A DNA stretch of 64,000 nucleotides from SP197 sp965242595 (GTDB lineage Bacteria; Pseudomonadota; Alphaproteobacteria; SP197). Both the position numbers and the translations under genes were made by a program. This document shows, in pieces, positions 7,745 through 16,902 of this stretch; position 1 is the first letter of the stretch, and the number at the start of each line of letters is the position of its first letter. The stretch is from assembly GCA_965242595.1 (NCBI GenBank), contig OZ251464.1, forward strand, positions 2,170,001 to 2,234,000, read 5' to 3'. The notes below the pieces were generated by a model. That model saw nothing but the letters and a program-made list of their open reading frames with translations. It made no database searches and was not told the origin of the DNA.

Positions 7745-9400
7745 TCAGGCCTGGTCGCCGCTCCAGCGGAAGTGCTGGACCTGCCAGATATAGCCGTTGG
7801 GGGTGATCACCGGCTCCAGCCCTTCGCGATAGATGACGCCGTTGGGCGGGAACACCAGCCAGACATAGGCGCCGGTCTCCTCCATGATCTCCTGCATGCG
7901 GATATAGATGGCGTGGCGCTTGTCCGGGTCGGTCTCGCCCAGCCCGGCCGCGAACAGATCGTCGAATTCGGGATCGGACCAGCGTTCCCAATTCCACACC
8001 CCGACCTGGGCGGAAACATACCACTGGGTCATCTGGCTGGGATCGGGCGAGTCGAGATAGGAGATGATCCACAGTTCCAGATCCTTCCAGTCGTCGCCCT
8101 CCGATTCCAGGCCCAGGTTCCAGAACGGGCCGGCATCCATCGGCACCACCTCCACCTCGATCCCGACATCGGCCAGATTGGCCTGGATGATGGTCGCCGC
8201 CGCCATGCGGTCGGCCTGATTCTCGGTCTTCAAGGTCAGCTTCAGGCCCTCGGCCCCTGCCTCGGCGATCAGGGCGCGGGCGGCGTCCGGGTCCGGTGTC
8301 GCGTAGGCGCCCTTGGTGCGGTGGCCGATCAGCCCCGGCGGCACGATGCCATGGGCGCGGGTGCCAACGCCGGCGAAGGCACCGGCGATCACCGTTTCCA
8401 CATCCACGGCGTGCTGGATGGCCCGGCGCACCCGGATGTCCTGCAGATTGGGATGGTCGACATTCATGCCCATCCAATACCACTGGGTGCCGGCATATTG
8501 CTTCACGATGCCGCCTTCCGGCGGGGTTTCCAGCAGGCGCGGGATCGATTCGGTGGAAAGGTGGGTGATATCCACCTCGCCGGCCTCGAAGGCGATCTCG
8601 GCCGTCTTGTGGTCGTCGATCACGATGAACTTCACATCGGCGATGCCGGGCGGCGTGCCCTGCCAATAGGGATTGGGTTCCAGCGTATAGCTCTGCTTCT
8701 GCACCCATTCCTTGACGCGGTAATAACCGCAGTAGAAATCGAAGATGCCGTCGTATTTGCCGCCGGCCGCCTCCACCGCCTTTTTGGAAAGGATGGTGCC
8801 GGTGCCGTCGCACAGCCAGGTCAGCCAGACCGGCGCGAAGGGCTGGTTCAAACGGATAACGCCGGAATGGCTGCCGGTAACATCGACCCGGTCCAGCGCC
8901 ACCGCCTTGTCCTTCCACTCGGAGACCTTCATGCGCTCCAGCGAGTATTTCACGTCTTCGGCATCCAGCTCGCCGATCGCCTCGCCGCTGCTGGCGCTAT
9001 ACCACATGATCCCCTTGTTCAGCTCGAAGGAGATGGTCTGGGCATCGTCCTGCTTCAGCGATGTCACGAATTCGCTGGGTTCCCAATCCCAGGAATCGGA
9101 GCTGTTGGTGTACTTCGCCAGCCTGGCCAGGCAGGCATATTGCAGCACCATCTCGAAACCGCCGATCATATAGCCGGGATCGGTGGAAATGATGCTGCGG
9201 TTGGCGCGCACCCGCAGCTGCCTGCCGGATTGCGCCCAGGCGCTGGACCCATCCAGCAGCCCATCGACAAAGCCGGCCGCAGCCGCCGCAGCGGCGGAAG
9301 CCTGCAGCACGGCCCGCCGGGTCAGCTTTGCCCCAGCCGGTTTCGCCTGCGCCGATTTCACCTGTGCCGACGTTGCCCGTGTCGTTTTCCTGTGTGTCAT
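7745..9400 (-). CDS. Extracellular solute-binding protein family 5 (peptide/nickel type), Tat-exported
   Basis: This 551-residue binding protein of the DppA/OppA class starts at ATG 9400 with a GGGGGG ribosome-site run 10 nt upstream. The N-terminus has a Tat-type signal, LTRRAVLQASAAAAAAAGF, cleaved probably after SSAWA. Family 5 features include the ISTDPGYMIGGF domain start, ADLAxxGIEVEVVPMD-like central segments and the C-terminal WLVFPPNGVIYREGLEPV region. Such proteins bring peptides, glycosides or opines to ABC permeases. No permease or ATPase gene is next to it, so it may work with a remote transporter. Confidence 0.9.
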   Translation of the reverse strand: MTHRKTTRATSAQVKSAQAKPAGAKLTRRAVLQASAAAAAAAGFVDGLLDGSSAWAQSGRQLRVRANRSIISTDPGYMIGGFEMVLQYACLARLAKYTNSSDSWDWEPSEFVTSLKQDDAQTISFELNKGIMWYSASSGEAIGELDAEDVKYSLERMKVSEWKDKAVALDRVDVTGSHSGVIRLNQPFAPVWLTWLCDGTGTILSKKAVEAAGGKYDGIFDFYCGYYRVKEWVQKQSYTLEPNPYWQGTPPGIADVKFIVIDDHKTAEIAFEAGEVDITHLSTESIPRLLETPPEGGIVKQYAGTQWYWMGMNVDHPNLQDIRVRRAIQHAVDVETVIAGAFAGVGTRAHGIVPPGLIGHRTKGAYATPDPDAARALIAEAGAEGLKLTLKTENQADRMAAATIIQANLADVGIEVEVVPMDAGPFWNLGLESEGDDWKDLELWIISYLDSPDPSQMTQWYVSAQVGVWNWERWSDPEFDDLFAAGLGETDPDKRHAIYIRMQEIMEETGAYVWLVFPPNGVIYREGLEPVITPNGYIWQVQHFRWSGDQA

Positions 9401-9526
9401 CGCGATGCCCCCCATCGTTTCATGCGACAGAGGCCATCCTTTCAGCCCGGCCACGGCAGGTCAAGGCCCCGCCCCGGTCAATTTCAAGCCTCGCCCGCCC
9501 CCGGTCACCGGGCGGGCCGGGGCCGG

Positions 9527-9655
9527 TCAGCGTCCCTGGCGGGCCTTGAAGCGCGGGTTGCGCTTGTTGATGACATAGACGCGGCCCTTGCGGCGCACGA
9601 TGCGGCACTGCAAATGGCGCTTGGCAAGCGAGCGCAGAGAATTCGCAACCTTCAT
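9527..9655 (-). CDS. rpmJ: 50S ribosomal protein L36
   Basis: This 42-residue protein begins MKVANSLRSLAKRHLQCRIV and ends in NKRNPRFKARQGR, matching the L36 family, a small basic protein of the large ribosomal subunit. A strong GGGAGGA ribosome site lies upstream of ATG 9655. Only one cysteine remains, so the zinc knuckle of classic L36 is absent; this zinc-free form is common in alphaproteobacteria. It is a monocistronic gene followed by the peptide-type binding protein. Confidence 0.97.
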   Translation of the reverse strand: MKVANSLRSLAKRHLQCRIVRRKGRVYVINKRNPRFKARQGR

Positions 9656-9763
9656 CGCCCGCTTCCTCCCGGCGCCTCGCCCGGCCTGCCGCGACCCCGC
9701 GCCCTCATGGGCAACGCCGGGGCCACCGCCGGGCGCGAACCCTAGCGCCGCCGCCCCGCGCCG

Positions 9764-10264
9764 TCAAGCATAGCGGATGGCGACAACCTCCAGTTCCCGG
9801 TCGCCGGCCGGGCGGCGCCAGGTCACCGCCTCGCCCACCCTGGCGCCGGTCAGCGCCCGCGCCAGGGGGCTGATCCAGCTTACCATGCCGCGCGCGCTAT
9901 CGGCTTCGTTCTCGCCCACGATGCGCCAGTGCTGGCGCGCGCCGTCCTCGTCTTCCACCTCCACCGTGGCCCCGAAGGCCACCACATCGCGCGGCTGGCC
10001 GGCCGGGTCCACCACCACGGCATGGCCGATGCGGCCTTCCACATAGCGCAGGTCGCGCCGGATATGGGCCAGCTTCGCCGCCTCCACCATGCCCTCGTCA
10101 TGGGCCTGCAGCGCGTCGCGCTCGCGCCTCAGCCGTTCGCACCGAGCCTGCAGGTCGGCCATGCCCTGGGGCGTGACATAGTTGGGGATGGGCTGCTGCG
10201 GCAATTCCGGCAGCGCATCGACGATCTCGTCGCCATCCGGTTCGCGCACGAACGCTCGGCTCAT
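9764..10264 (-). CDS. GreA/GreB family transcription elongation factor
   Basis: This 166-residue protein begins MSRAFVREPDGDE at ATG 10264. An N-terminal coiled coil (about 45-85, rich in R, E and A) leads to a C-terminal FKBP-like domain with GATVEVEDEDG, WRIVGENEADSARGMVSW and SPLARALTGARVGEAVTW, the hallmarks of Gre factors. Such proteins enter the RNA polymerase secondary channel and stimulate cleavage of backtracked RNA. It resembles the GreB-like branch more than GreA, but the exact subgroup is not certain. Confidence 0.88.
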   Translation of the reverse strand: MSRAFVREPDGDEIVDALPELPQQPIPNYVTPQGMADLQARCERLRRERDALQAHDEGMVEAAKLAHIRRDLRYVEGRIGHAVVVDPAGQPRDVVAFGATVEVEDEDGARQHWRIVGENEADSARGMVSWISPLARALTGARVGEAVTWRRPAGDRELEVVAIRYA

Positions 10265-10369
10265 GGCCTCCTCCCGGTCCACGGCAAGGCACGGGCCATG
10301 GTGGCACCGCAACGGCACCGCCACAAGCGGCCCCGCGCCCAACCGGCGCAACATCCCTTCGGCACCGCC

Positions 10370-10980
10370 AGAACTGGCTGCTCTATCCGCCGGAGGAGGG
10401 TTAGGTGCCGCCGTGGTGGCCCAGAGCCTGCATCGGGCCAAGTGCGCGGGGTATCACGGAACAGGCCGTGTGCGCTCCCCCACCGCCACACCCGAAGGTG
10501 TGCATTTCCGCACCTCGGCGGCATCTGCGCATCTTCTCCCACACCCCGCGCCCGCCGTCAATAGGGCACCCCGCGCCAGCGCTTGGCCGCCGACAAAACG
10601 CTCGGCGCGGAAGGGAGCCAGATCCAGCCCCGGGTCGCGCCCGGCCGCCATCGACGTCAATGCAGAGCAACGGAGCTGGCTGCCCTATCCGTCGCCCAAG
10701 GAAGAGGAGGGTGAGATGCCGCCGGTGTTGGCCCTGGCGCCTGTATTGAGCCGAGTGCGTGGTGCATTACGGACAGGCCCGCAGTTTCTCGGCCCCACCG
10801 CACCCCCGACGACATCTGTCGCGCCTTCTCCCACACCCCGCGCCCGCTGTCAACAGGGGGCCGATGCCGTGAGCGCGCGCCTGGACGACATCGAGCGACA
10901 GCCGGTCGCACCGCCGGAGGCGCGGCCTCCGGGTGCCGGTCGCGTTCGCCATCGCGGCCGCCCGCGCGCGGCGCCAACAC
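10370..10980. repeat. Degenerate duplication downstream of dadA; no gene seen
   Basis: The 716-bp stretch between greB and dadA (10265-10980) has no supported gene. Two related blocks (about 10372-10567 and 10670-10858) share several stretches, the clearest being CTTCTCCCACACCCCGCGCC at 10533 and 10825, followed by GTCAA(T/C)AGGG. Between them lies a copy of the dadA 3' end. The pattern is an old tandem duplication of the region downstream of dadA, since drifted apart. Confidence 0.65.
10586..10646 (-). pseudogene. Duplicated 3' fragment of dadA
   Basis: Complement translation gives AAGRDPGLDLAPFRAERFVG, nearly identical to the final residues of the intact protein at 10981-12240 (VAGRDPGLDLAPFRAERFTG). 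At DNA level about 60 bp match at an offset of 398 bp, but the stop codon position has changed and no upstream coding part remains. Confidence 0.8.
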
Positions 10981-12240
10981 CTAGCCGCCGGTGAAACGCT
11001 CGGCGCGGAAGGGGGCCAGGTCCAGCCCCGGGTCGCGCCCGGCCACCAGATCGGCCACCGCCTGGCCCGAACGGGCGGCCAGGGTCAGGCCCAGATGCTG
11101 ATGGCCGCAATCGAACCAGGCGTTGCCCACACCCGGCACCGGCCCCAGCAGCGGCAGATAATCGGGCAGGGTCGGGCGCCGCCCCATCCAGCGCGTCACC
11201 TTCTCCGCCCGCCCGCCATCGGCCAGCACGGCCAGCCCGCGCTGGCGGATCGAATCGGCCCGGCGCCAGTCGGGCGGCGCCTCGTGGCTCGCCAGTTCCA
11301 CCGTGCCAGCCAGGCGCAGGCCAGCGGCCATGGCGTTGATGCCGAAATGGCCCTCGCCATGGATCAGCGGGCGGCGAAGGCCGCAATACAGGCCGTGCAG
11401 GGTGCTGTGATAGCCGCGCTCGGCGATCAGCGGCAGCTTCAGGCCCATGGTGGCGGCCAGCCGGTGCGACCAGGCGCCGGCGGCGATCACCAGGCGGTCG
11501 ATGACGCGCCGCCCGGCAGAGGTCTCCAGGGCGGCCACGCGTCCGCCGCCCGTCTCCACGGCGGCGACGGCGGCCTTCGCAATCGTCCCGCCCTCGGCGG
11601 CAAAGCGTTCCGCCAGGGCCAGCGTCAGGCGATAGGGATCGCTGGTGCTGTAGCAGCCGGGATAGAACACGCCATGGCGGACGCTGGGCGCCAGGGCCGG
11701 TTCCATCTGGCGCAGCTCGTCCGCCCCCAGCGTGGCGACCTCGCAGCCCAGCTCCCGCAGCAGGGCGCGCCCGGGGGCGCCGGCGGCAAAGCCGCGCTCG
11801 CTCTCATAAACGGTCAGCAGGCCGCGCTTGCGGATCAAATCCTCGCCGCCGCTGCCCCGAACCAGCGCATCCCAGGCCGCCGGCGCGCCGGCCAGCAGGG
11901 CGTGCATGGCGCGGGCATGGGCCAGCCGCGTGGCGGGCCGGGCGCTGCGGGCAAAGGCCAGCAGCCAGGGCAGAAGATGCGGCAGATGGCGCCAGCGCAG
12001 GGTCAGGGGGCCGGCGCGATCCAGCAGCATTTTGGGGATGCGGCGCACCACGCCGGGCGAAGGCAGCGGCAGCGCGGCGCTGACATCGCAGATCATGCCG
12101 GCATTGCCGAAGGAGCAGTTCTCGCCCGGCCCGTCGCGGTCCAGCAGGGTCACATCGTGGCCGTCGCGCAGCAGGGCCAGCCCAGCGCAGACGCCGACCA
12201 CGCCAGCCCCGACGACGGTGACATGATAACGCCCGGCCAT
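10981..12240 (-). CDS. dadA: D-amino-acid dehydrogenase-like FAD oxidoreductase
   Basis: This 419-residue flavoprotein starts HVTVVGAGVVGVCAGLALLR, a FAD Rossmann motif ending in an acidic LLDRD. The segment GENCSFGNAGMI and the C-terminal GRRPTLPDYLPLLGPVP and DCGHQHLGLTLAARSG motifs fit the DadA branch, which oxidises D-amino acids to 2-oxo acids and passes electrons to the respiratory chain. It lies 124 bp downstream of soeC on the same strand; co-transcription is possible but not evident. The symbol is by family similarity; hydroxyproline or other amino-acid substrates cannot be excluded. Confidence 0.8.
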   Translation of the reverse strand: MAGRYHVTVVGAGVVGVCAGLALLRDGHDVTLLDRDGPGENCSFGNAGMICDVSAALPLPSPGVVRRIPKMLLDRAGPLTLRWRHLPHLLPWLLAFARSARPATRLAHARAMHALLAGAPAAWDALVRGSGGEDLIRKRGLLTVYESERGFAAGAPGRALLRELGCEVATLGADELRQMEPALAPSVRHGVFYPGCYSTSDPYRLTLALAERFAAEGGTIAKAAVAAVETGGGRVAALETSAGRRVIDRLVIAAGAWSHRLAATMGLKLPLIAERGYHSTLHGLYCGLRRPLIHGEGHFGINAMAAGLRLAGTVELASHEAPPDWRRADSIRQRGLAVLADGGRAEKVTRWMGRRPTLPDYLPLLGPVPGVGNAWFDCGHQHLGLTLAARSGQAVADLVAGRDPGLDLAPFRAERFTGG

Positions 12241-12336
12241 GGGCGCCAGCCTGCCTTGCGCCGGCGCCCCGGGTCAACGCTCCAGGTCAACGCCCCGAGC
12301 CAAACGATGGCGCGCCCGGGGCCGGCTCAAACCCGA

Positions 12337-12375
12337 GATCAGGCCCCAAGATCAGACCCCAAGATCAGACCCGGT
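12337..12375. repeat. 13-bp tandem repeat over the soeC stop codon
   Basis: GATCAG recurs at 12337, 12350 and 12363 within a 13-bp unit (CCCCAAGATCAGA type). The last copy contains the soeC stop codon, so slippage could alter the C-terminus slightly. Confidence 0.6.
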
Positions 12376-13327
12376 CGGCGCCGAAATAAAGCGCCACCTT
12401 GTGGCGGGCTTCGGCGAAGAACAGCCAGCGCGCCACCATGGTGGCGGCGATGCCGCAGCCGGCGGCAATCAGCGCCAGCAGCGCGCCGGGCCAGCCGCCC
12501 CAGGCCGCGCCCGCTGCCAGCAGCAGAACGGGAAGTGGGACGCCCAGCGCCAGCGCCAGGCGGCGCAGCTTGCCGGCATGGCGGCGCGCGATGACGAAGA
12601 CCATCTCGCGCTGAAGCCAGGTGGGCGCGGTGGCCGGCGCCTCCAGCAGCCGCGCGCCCCTGGCCCGGCCGCTCAGGCCCAGCGCGCCGGGGGCATCGCT
12701 GGCGCCGGCCCGGCGGCGGCAGCGCCAGGCGCCGATCTCCACCGCCAGCGCCAGCGCCAGGGCGGCCACCGCCAGCGGCGGCGGCAACGGCGGCGGCGCC
12801 CAGCCGCTGGCGGCCGAGGCCAGCGCCAGAACGGCCGCCACCACCAGGGCGCCGCCGGCCAGCCCGGTCGCCAGAAAGGACGGCAGCGTCCAGCCATTGT
12901 GCCAATGAGGCACGGTCCACAGCGAACGGTAGATCATGGCCGTGCAGGCGACGGTGACGAGCGCCGAGACCGCCGCCGCCAGGCCGAAGGCGGCGACGAT
13001 GGGCGCAACCTGGCCCTGCCACAGCCAGCAGCCGAGAAAGGCCAGGGCCGGGCCATAGCCGATCAGCGCCGCCACGCCTTCGCGGGAAAGCCACGAGCTG
13101 CGCCATTGCGAAAGCGCCCGCCAGGCGCGTTCCGGGCGGCGCAGATGGAAAACGGATGCCAGCAGCCCCACCGTGATCAGCGCCAGGGCGGCGGCGCCGG
13201 CGGCGACGCCGGGCAGGGGCGCGTCCGGCAGCGCGCCCAGGGCGGCCAGCAGACCCAGCCAGGCCAGGGCGCCGTAGCCCGCCCCGGAAAGGCTGGTGAA
13301 AACGACGATGGAAAGCGCCGGATGCAC
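12365..13327 (-). CDS. soeC: Sulfite dehydrogenase membrane anchor SoeC (DmsC family)
   Basis: This 320-residue polytopic membrane protein has about eight hydrophobic segments and the DmsC/NrfD-like start HPALSIVVFTSLSGAGYGAL. Segments such as FHLRRPERAWRALSQWRSSWLSREG and YRSLWTVPHWHNGW are typical of DMSO-reductase-type anchors. It should hold the SoeAB enzyme on the cytoplasmic membrane face and pass electrons to quinone. It follows soeB after 6 bp and completes the soeA-soeB-soeC set; its length fits known SoeC. Confidence 0.85.
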   Translation of the reverse strand: MHPALSIVVFTSLSGAGYGALAWLGLLAALGALPDAPLPGVAAGAAALALITVGLLASVFHLRRPERAWRALSQWRSSWLSREGVAALIGYGPALAFLGCWLWQGQVAPIVAAFGLAAAVSALVTVACTAMIYRSLWTVPHWHNGWTLPSFLATGLAGGALVVAAVLALASAASGWAPPPLPPPLAVAALALALAVEIGAWRCRRRAGASDAPGALGLSGRARGARLLEAPATAPTWLQREMVFVIARRHAGKLRRLALALGVPLPVLLLAAGAAWGGWPGALLALIAAGCGIAATMVARWLFFAEARHKVALYFGADRV

Positions 13328-13333
13328 GGGCCT

Positions 13334-14077
13334 TCAATCGCCAAGGACGCGGTCGAGCCAGCCCAGGAAACCGGCCACGCGCTGGCCCTCGTCGCCGGCA
13401 TCTGCGTCAGATGTGGACGCATATCCGTCGCCGGCGCGCCGTTCGCGGGGCGGCAGGTAGCGGTTGACCGGCGCCGCCCCGCTCTCGGCCATCAACGCCA
13501 CGCCGCCCCGCTCTGCCACCAGCAGCGAGACCTCGGAGGCCGGATCGCCCAGATCGCCGAAATGGCGCGCCGAGGTGGGGCAGGTGCGCACGCAGGCGGG
13601 GATGCGGTCGGCCGCGTCCAGGGCTTGGTTGTCGATGCGGTCGGCGCACAGCGTGCATTTCTTCATGACGCCGCTGGCGTCGTCGAGCTCGCGCGCGCCA
13701 TAGGGGCAGGCCCAGGCGCACAGGCCGCAGCCGATGCACAGGTCTTCGTCCACCAGCACGATGCCGTCCGTCGCCCGTTTGTAGGAGGCGCCGGTGGGGC
13801 AGACGGGAACGCAGGGCGCGTCTTCGCAATGCAGGCAGGAACGGGGGAAATGCAGGGTGAAGCCCGCCTGGCCGTCGTCGATCTCGAAGCTGTGGATGCG
13901 GTTCAGCCAGGTTCCCGACGCCTGGCTGCCATAGGGCGCGGTATCGGCCAGCGGCGCCACCGCCCCCACCGAATTCCACGATTTGCAGGCGACGGCGCAG
14001 GCGTGGCAGCCGACGCAGACATCCAGATCGATGACCAGGCCCAGCTTTTTGTCCGCTGGCGGCGGCAGCGAGGTCAT
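13334..14077 (-). CDS. soeB: Sulfite dehydrogenase iron-sulfur subunit SoeB
   Basis: This 247-residue ferredoxin-type subunit has cysteine clusters for four [4Fe-4S] centres: CVGCHACAVACK, CLHCEDAPCVPVCPTGA, CIGCGLCAWACPYGA and CTLCADRI...CVRTCPTSA. It transfers electrons from SoeA to the membrane anchor. Its ATG at 14077 overlaps the stop codon of soeA as ATGA, indicating translational coupling. The tail is rich in acidic residues and lies outside the cluster-binding core. Confidence 0.92.
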   Translation of the reverse strand: MTSLPPPADKKLGLVIDLDVCVGCHACAVACKSWNSVGAVAPLADTAPYGSQASGTWLNRIHSFEIDDGQAGFTLHFPRSCLHCEDAPCVPVCPTGASYKRATDGIVLVDEDLCIGCGLCAWACPYGARELDDASGVMKKCTLCADRIDNQALDAADRIPACVRTCPTSARHFGDLGDPASEVSLLVAERGGVALMAESGAAPVNRYLPPRERRAGDGYASTSDADAGDEGQRVAGFLGWLDRVLGD

Positions 14078-16902
14078 GGCGGCCCCGCGATGGCGGCGCC
14101 GGCGGCCAGCGGCGCGAAGGCCGGGCGCGCCTGCCCGCTTTGACACGGGTCGCGAACCAGGCGGACCGTGAGATCGAACCACGCCGCCTGGCCGGTGACC
14201 GGATCGGCGCAGGCGCGGCGGGCGCCCGCTTCCGTTGCCGGCGCAAGATGGTCGATCAGATGGTTCAGCAGGAAGCCGGTCTGCGCCTCGGCGGCGTCCG
14301 CCGGCAGGGCCCAGGCGCCGGGGCGCTTGCCGATGGCATTCCAGGTCCACACCGTGTCGGGGTTGACGCCATCGACGATGGCGACGCGCACCCGGATGCG
14401 CCCGTTGCGGCTTTCCACCAGCGCCCAGTCGCCATCGGCCAGCCCGGCGCAGCGTGCGGCGGCGGCGCCGACATAGAGGCGGTTGTGGCCGTGGATCTGG
14501 CGCAGCCAGGCATTGTGCGATCCCCAGGCGTGATACATCGCCATGGGCCGCTGGGTGATGGCGTGGAGCGGGTAGTCGCTGCCGGGACGCTCCAGCGGCG
14601 GGTGCCACAGCGGCAGGGGATCGAAGAAGGTCTCGATGCGCTCGCGCTCGCCCGGCGGCGGCTGGTGGGCGCCGTGGCCCCGCGCCGCCAGGCGGAAGCG
14701 TTGCAGCTCTTCGCCATAGAGGCGCAGCACCAGCGGGCGGGCGTCGTCGGCCAGCCCCAGCGCCACCGCCCGTTGCAGATAGCCGGCATTGGCAAAGCGC
14801 AGGAAACGCTGGTCCGGCGCCAGCTCGCTCCGCCAGTGGCAACCGTTGGCGCCATAGGCTTCGAGCTGGCGCGGATTGGGCGCGCCCCTGCCCTCTGCCT
14901 TGCCGTCGGCCCCGCGCCAGCCCGCCAGCAGGCCTATGCCCGGCTTGCGCAGATGGTTGACGATGTAATCGGCATAGCCGCCGGGATAGCGCGCCCGGCC
15001 ATCCTCGCCCACCATGCCCGGCAGGCGAAGGCGCTGGCCCAGCTCCAGCAGAACGTCCTGGAAGGGGCGGACGTCGCGGTCCGGGGTTGCGACCGGGCGG
15101 CGGATGGCGTCGGCCGGCGCGTCGGCATCGCCGATGGGGCGATCGAGCAGCGAGATGCAATCCCACCGTTCCAGATAGGTGGTATCCGGCAGCACCAGAT
15201 CGGCATAGGCCACCGTTTCCGACTGATAGGCATCGCAATAGATCACATGGGGGATGCGGTAGGCGCCGCTGGCCGGATCGCGATCGGCCAGCATGGCCAT
15301 GGTGGCGGGCGTGTTCATGGCCGAATTCCAGGCCATGTTGGCCATGAACAGGAACAGGGTATCGATGGGATAGGGATCGCCCCGCCAGGCGTTGGCGATG
15401 ACGTTCTGCAACAGGCCGTGGATGGCCAGCGGCGCCTGCCAGGAGAAGGCCTTGTCGATCCGCACCGGCTGGCCGTCGGCCTCCACCAGCAGATCGTCCG
15501 GCCCGGCGGGAAAGCCCAGCGGCATGCCCGGCAGCGGCTGGCCGGGGACGACCTCGCCCGCCCGCCCGGCGGGGCGGCCCGGGGCGGGGATGGGGCGCGG
15601 GCAGGGCGGGCGATAGCGCCAGCCGCCCGGCGCATCGACGCTGCCCAGCAGCAGCTGCAGGATGTGAAGCGCGCGGCAGCTGTGAAAGCCGTTGCTGTGG
15701 GCGGAGACGCCGCGCATGGCGTGCATGGCCACCGGGCGGGCGGGAAAGCGGGCATGGCGGCGGCCGTGGCTGTCTGTCCACGGCTCTTCCACCGCCGCGC
15801 CGCGTTCGAACGCCGCCTGGGCGATTTCGGCGGCGATGCGGCGGATGGTGGCGGCGGCGATGCCGGTTTCGGTGGCTGCCGCCTCCGGGCTGTAGCGATT
15901 CTGGAGGCAGCGGCGGGCGACCAGCTCGAAAGCGGGCCGGGCCAGGCGGCCGTCGTCGAGCACCGCTTCGCCGTGGAGGGCGGGGGCGGCCTGGGGATGG
16001 TCGCAGGCGATGGCGGCCTGGCGGTGGCGGTCCAGCACCAGGGGGGTGCCGGCCGGGTTGCGGGCGATCAGGCCGTCGTCGCTGGCGCCGGGGGCGCAGA
16101 TCACCAGATGGGACGCGTTGGTGTAGCGGGCGAGATAATCCAGATCGATACGCCCGCTGGCCAGCAGCTGGTGGCAGAGCGCCATGGCCAGCAGACCGTC
16201 GCTGCCGGGGCGGATGGCGAGCCATTCGTCGGCGATGGCCGAATAGCCGCTGCGAACCGGATTGACCGAGACGATTTTCACGCCGCGCCGTTTCAGCAGG
16301 GCGAGGCCGATTTTCAGCGGATTGCTGGCGTGATCCTCGGCGACGCCGAACAGCAGCATGTAGTGGGTGCGCTGCCAGTCGGGCTCGCCGAACTCCCAGA
16401 ACGAGCCGCCGGTGGTGTAGAGGCCGGCCGCCGCCATGTTGACCGAGCAGAAACCGCCATGGGCGGCGTAATTGGGGGTGCCGAACTGTTTTGCCCACCA
16501 GCCGGTGAAGGCCTGGCTTTGGTCGCGCCCGGTGAAGAAGGCGAGCTTTTTGGGATCGCTGGCGCGGATGGGCGCCAGCCAGGAGGCGGCCAGCGTGAGC
16601 GCTTCGTCCCAGGAGATGGGGGCGAAGCGGTTTTCGCCCCGCCTGCCGATGCGTTTCAGCGGCGTTGTCAGGCGGGCGGGCGAGCGGTGGTTCAGCAGGC
16701 CGGCCGCCCCCTTGGCGCACAGCACGCCGCCATTGACCGGATGGCTGGCCAGGCCGTCGATGTAGATGGGGCGGCCGTCTTTCTTGTGGACGCGGATGCC
16801 GCAGCGGCAGGCGCACATATAGCAGGTGGTGGTTGCCACCTGGTCGGCGACGGGCCCGGTGGCGGCGATGCGGCGTTCCAGACGGCGTTTGTGGTCCTGC
16901 AC
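14074..16902 (-). CDS. soeA: Sulfite dehydrogenase catalytic subunit SoeA (molybdopterin)
   Basis: This 942-residue molybdopterin-guanine-dinucleotide enzyme oxidises cytoplasmic sulfite to sulfate. GTG 16902 is chosen because GGAGGG lies 7 nt upstream and the protein then begins close to the cluster motif C27-x2-C30-x3-C34 (CYMCACRCG), with the fourth cysteine in NGGVLCAKG. The stretches FFTGRDQSQAFTGWWAKQFG and PNYAAHGGFCSVNMAAAGLY match SoeA proteins closely. No Tat signal is present, which agrees with the cytoplasmic location of SoeABC and separates it from periplasmic DMSO, thiosulfate or polysulfide reductases. The C-terminal MopB domain (HAITQRPMAMYHAWGSHNAW) is complete. Confidence 0.9.
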   Translation of the reverse strand: MQDHKRRLERRIAATGPVADQVATTTCYMCACRCGIRVHKKDGRPIYIDGLASHPVNGGVLCAKGAAGLLNHRSPARLTTPLKRIGRRGENRFAPISWDEALTLAASWLAPIRASDPKKLAFFTGRDQSQAFTGWWAKQFGTPNYAAHGGFCSVNMAAAGLYTTGGSFWEFGEPDWQRTHYMLLFGVAEDHASNPLKIGLALLKRRGVKIVSVNPVRSGYSAIADEWLAIRPGSDGLLAMALCHQLLASGRIDLDYLARYTNASHLVICAPGASDDGLIARNPAGTPLVLDRHRQAAIACDHPQAAPALHGEAVLDDGRLARPAFELVARRCLQNRYSPEAAATETGIAAATIRRIAAEIAQAAFERGAAVEEPWTDSHGRRHARFPARPVAMHAMRGVSAHSNGFHSCRALHILQLLLGSVDAPGGWRYRPPCPRPIPAPGRPAGRAGEVVPGQPLPGMPLGFPAGPDDLLVEADGQPVRIDKAFSWQAPLAIHGLLQNVIANAWRGDPYPIDTLFLFMANMAWNSAMNTPATMAMLADRDPASGAYRIPHVIYCDAYQSETVAYADLVLPDTTYLERWDCISLLDRPIGDADAPADAIRRPVATPDRDVRPFQDVLLELGQRLRLPGMVGEDGRARYPGGYADYIVNHLRKPGIGLLAGWRGADGKAEGRGAPNPRQLEAYGANGCHWRSELAPDQRFLRFANAGYLQRAVALGLADDARPLVLRLYGEELQRFRLAARGHGAHQPPPGERERIETFFDPLPLWHPPLERPGSDYPLHAITQRPMAMYHAWGSHNAWLRQIHGHNRLYVGAAAARCAGLADGDWALVESRNGRIRVRVAIVDGVNPDTVWTWNAIGKRPGAWALPADAAEAQTGFLLNHLIDHLAPATEAGARRACADPVTGQAAWFDLTVRLVRDPCQSGQARPAFAPLAAGAAIAGPP

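Noticed and set aside
10454..10660. Small protein gene of 68 codons between greB and dadA
   Set aside because: Its middle is the duplicated dadA C-terminus and the rest has no coding character, so it is a duplication relic.
14074..16902. DMSO, thiosulfate or polysulfide reductase catalytic subunit
   Set aside because: No Tat signal peptide is present, and the FFTGRDQSQAFTGWWAKQFG region and gene order fit SoeA of the cytoplasmic sulfite dehydrogenase.
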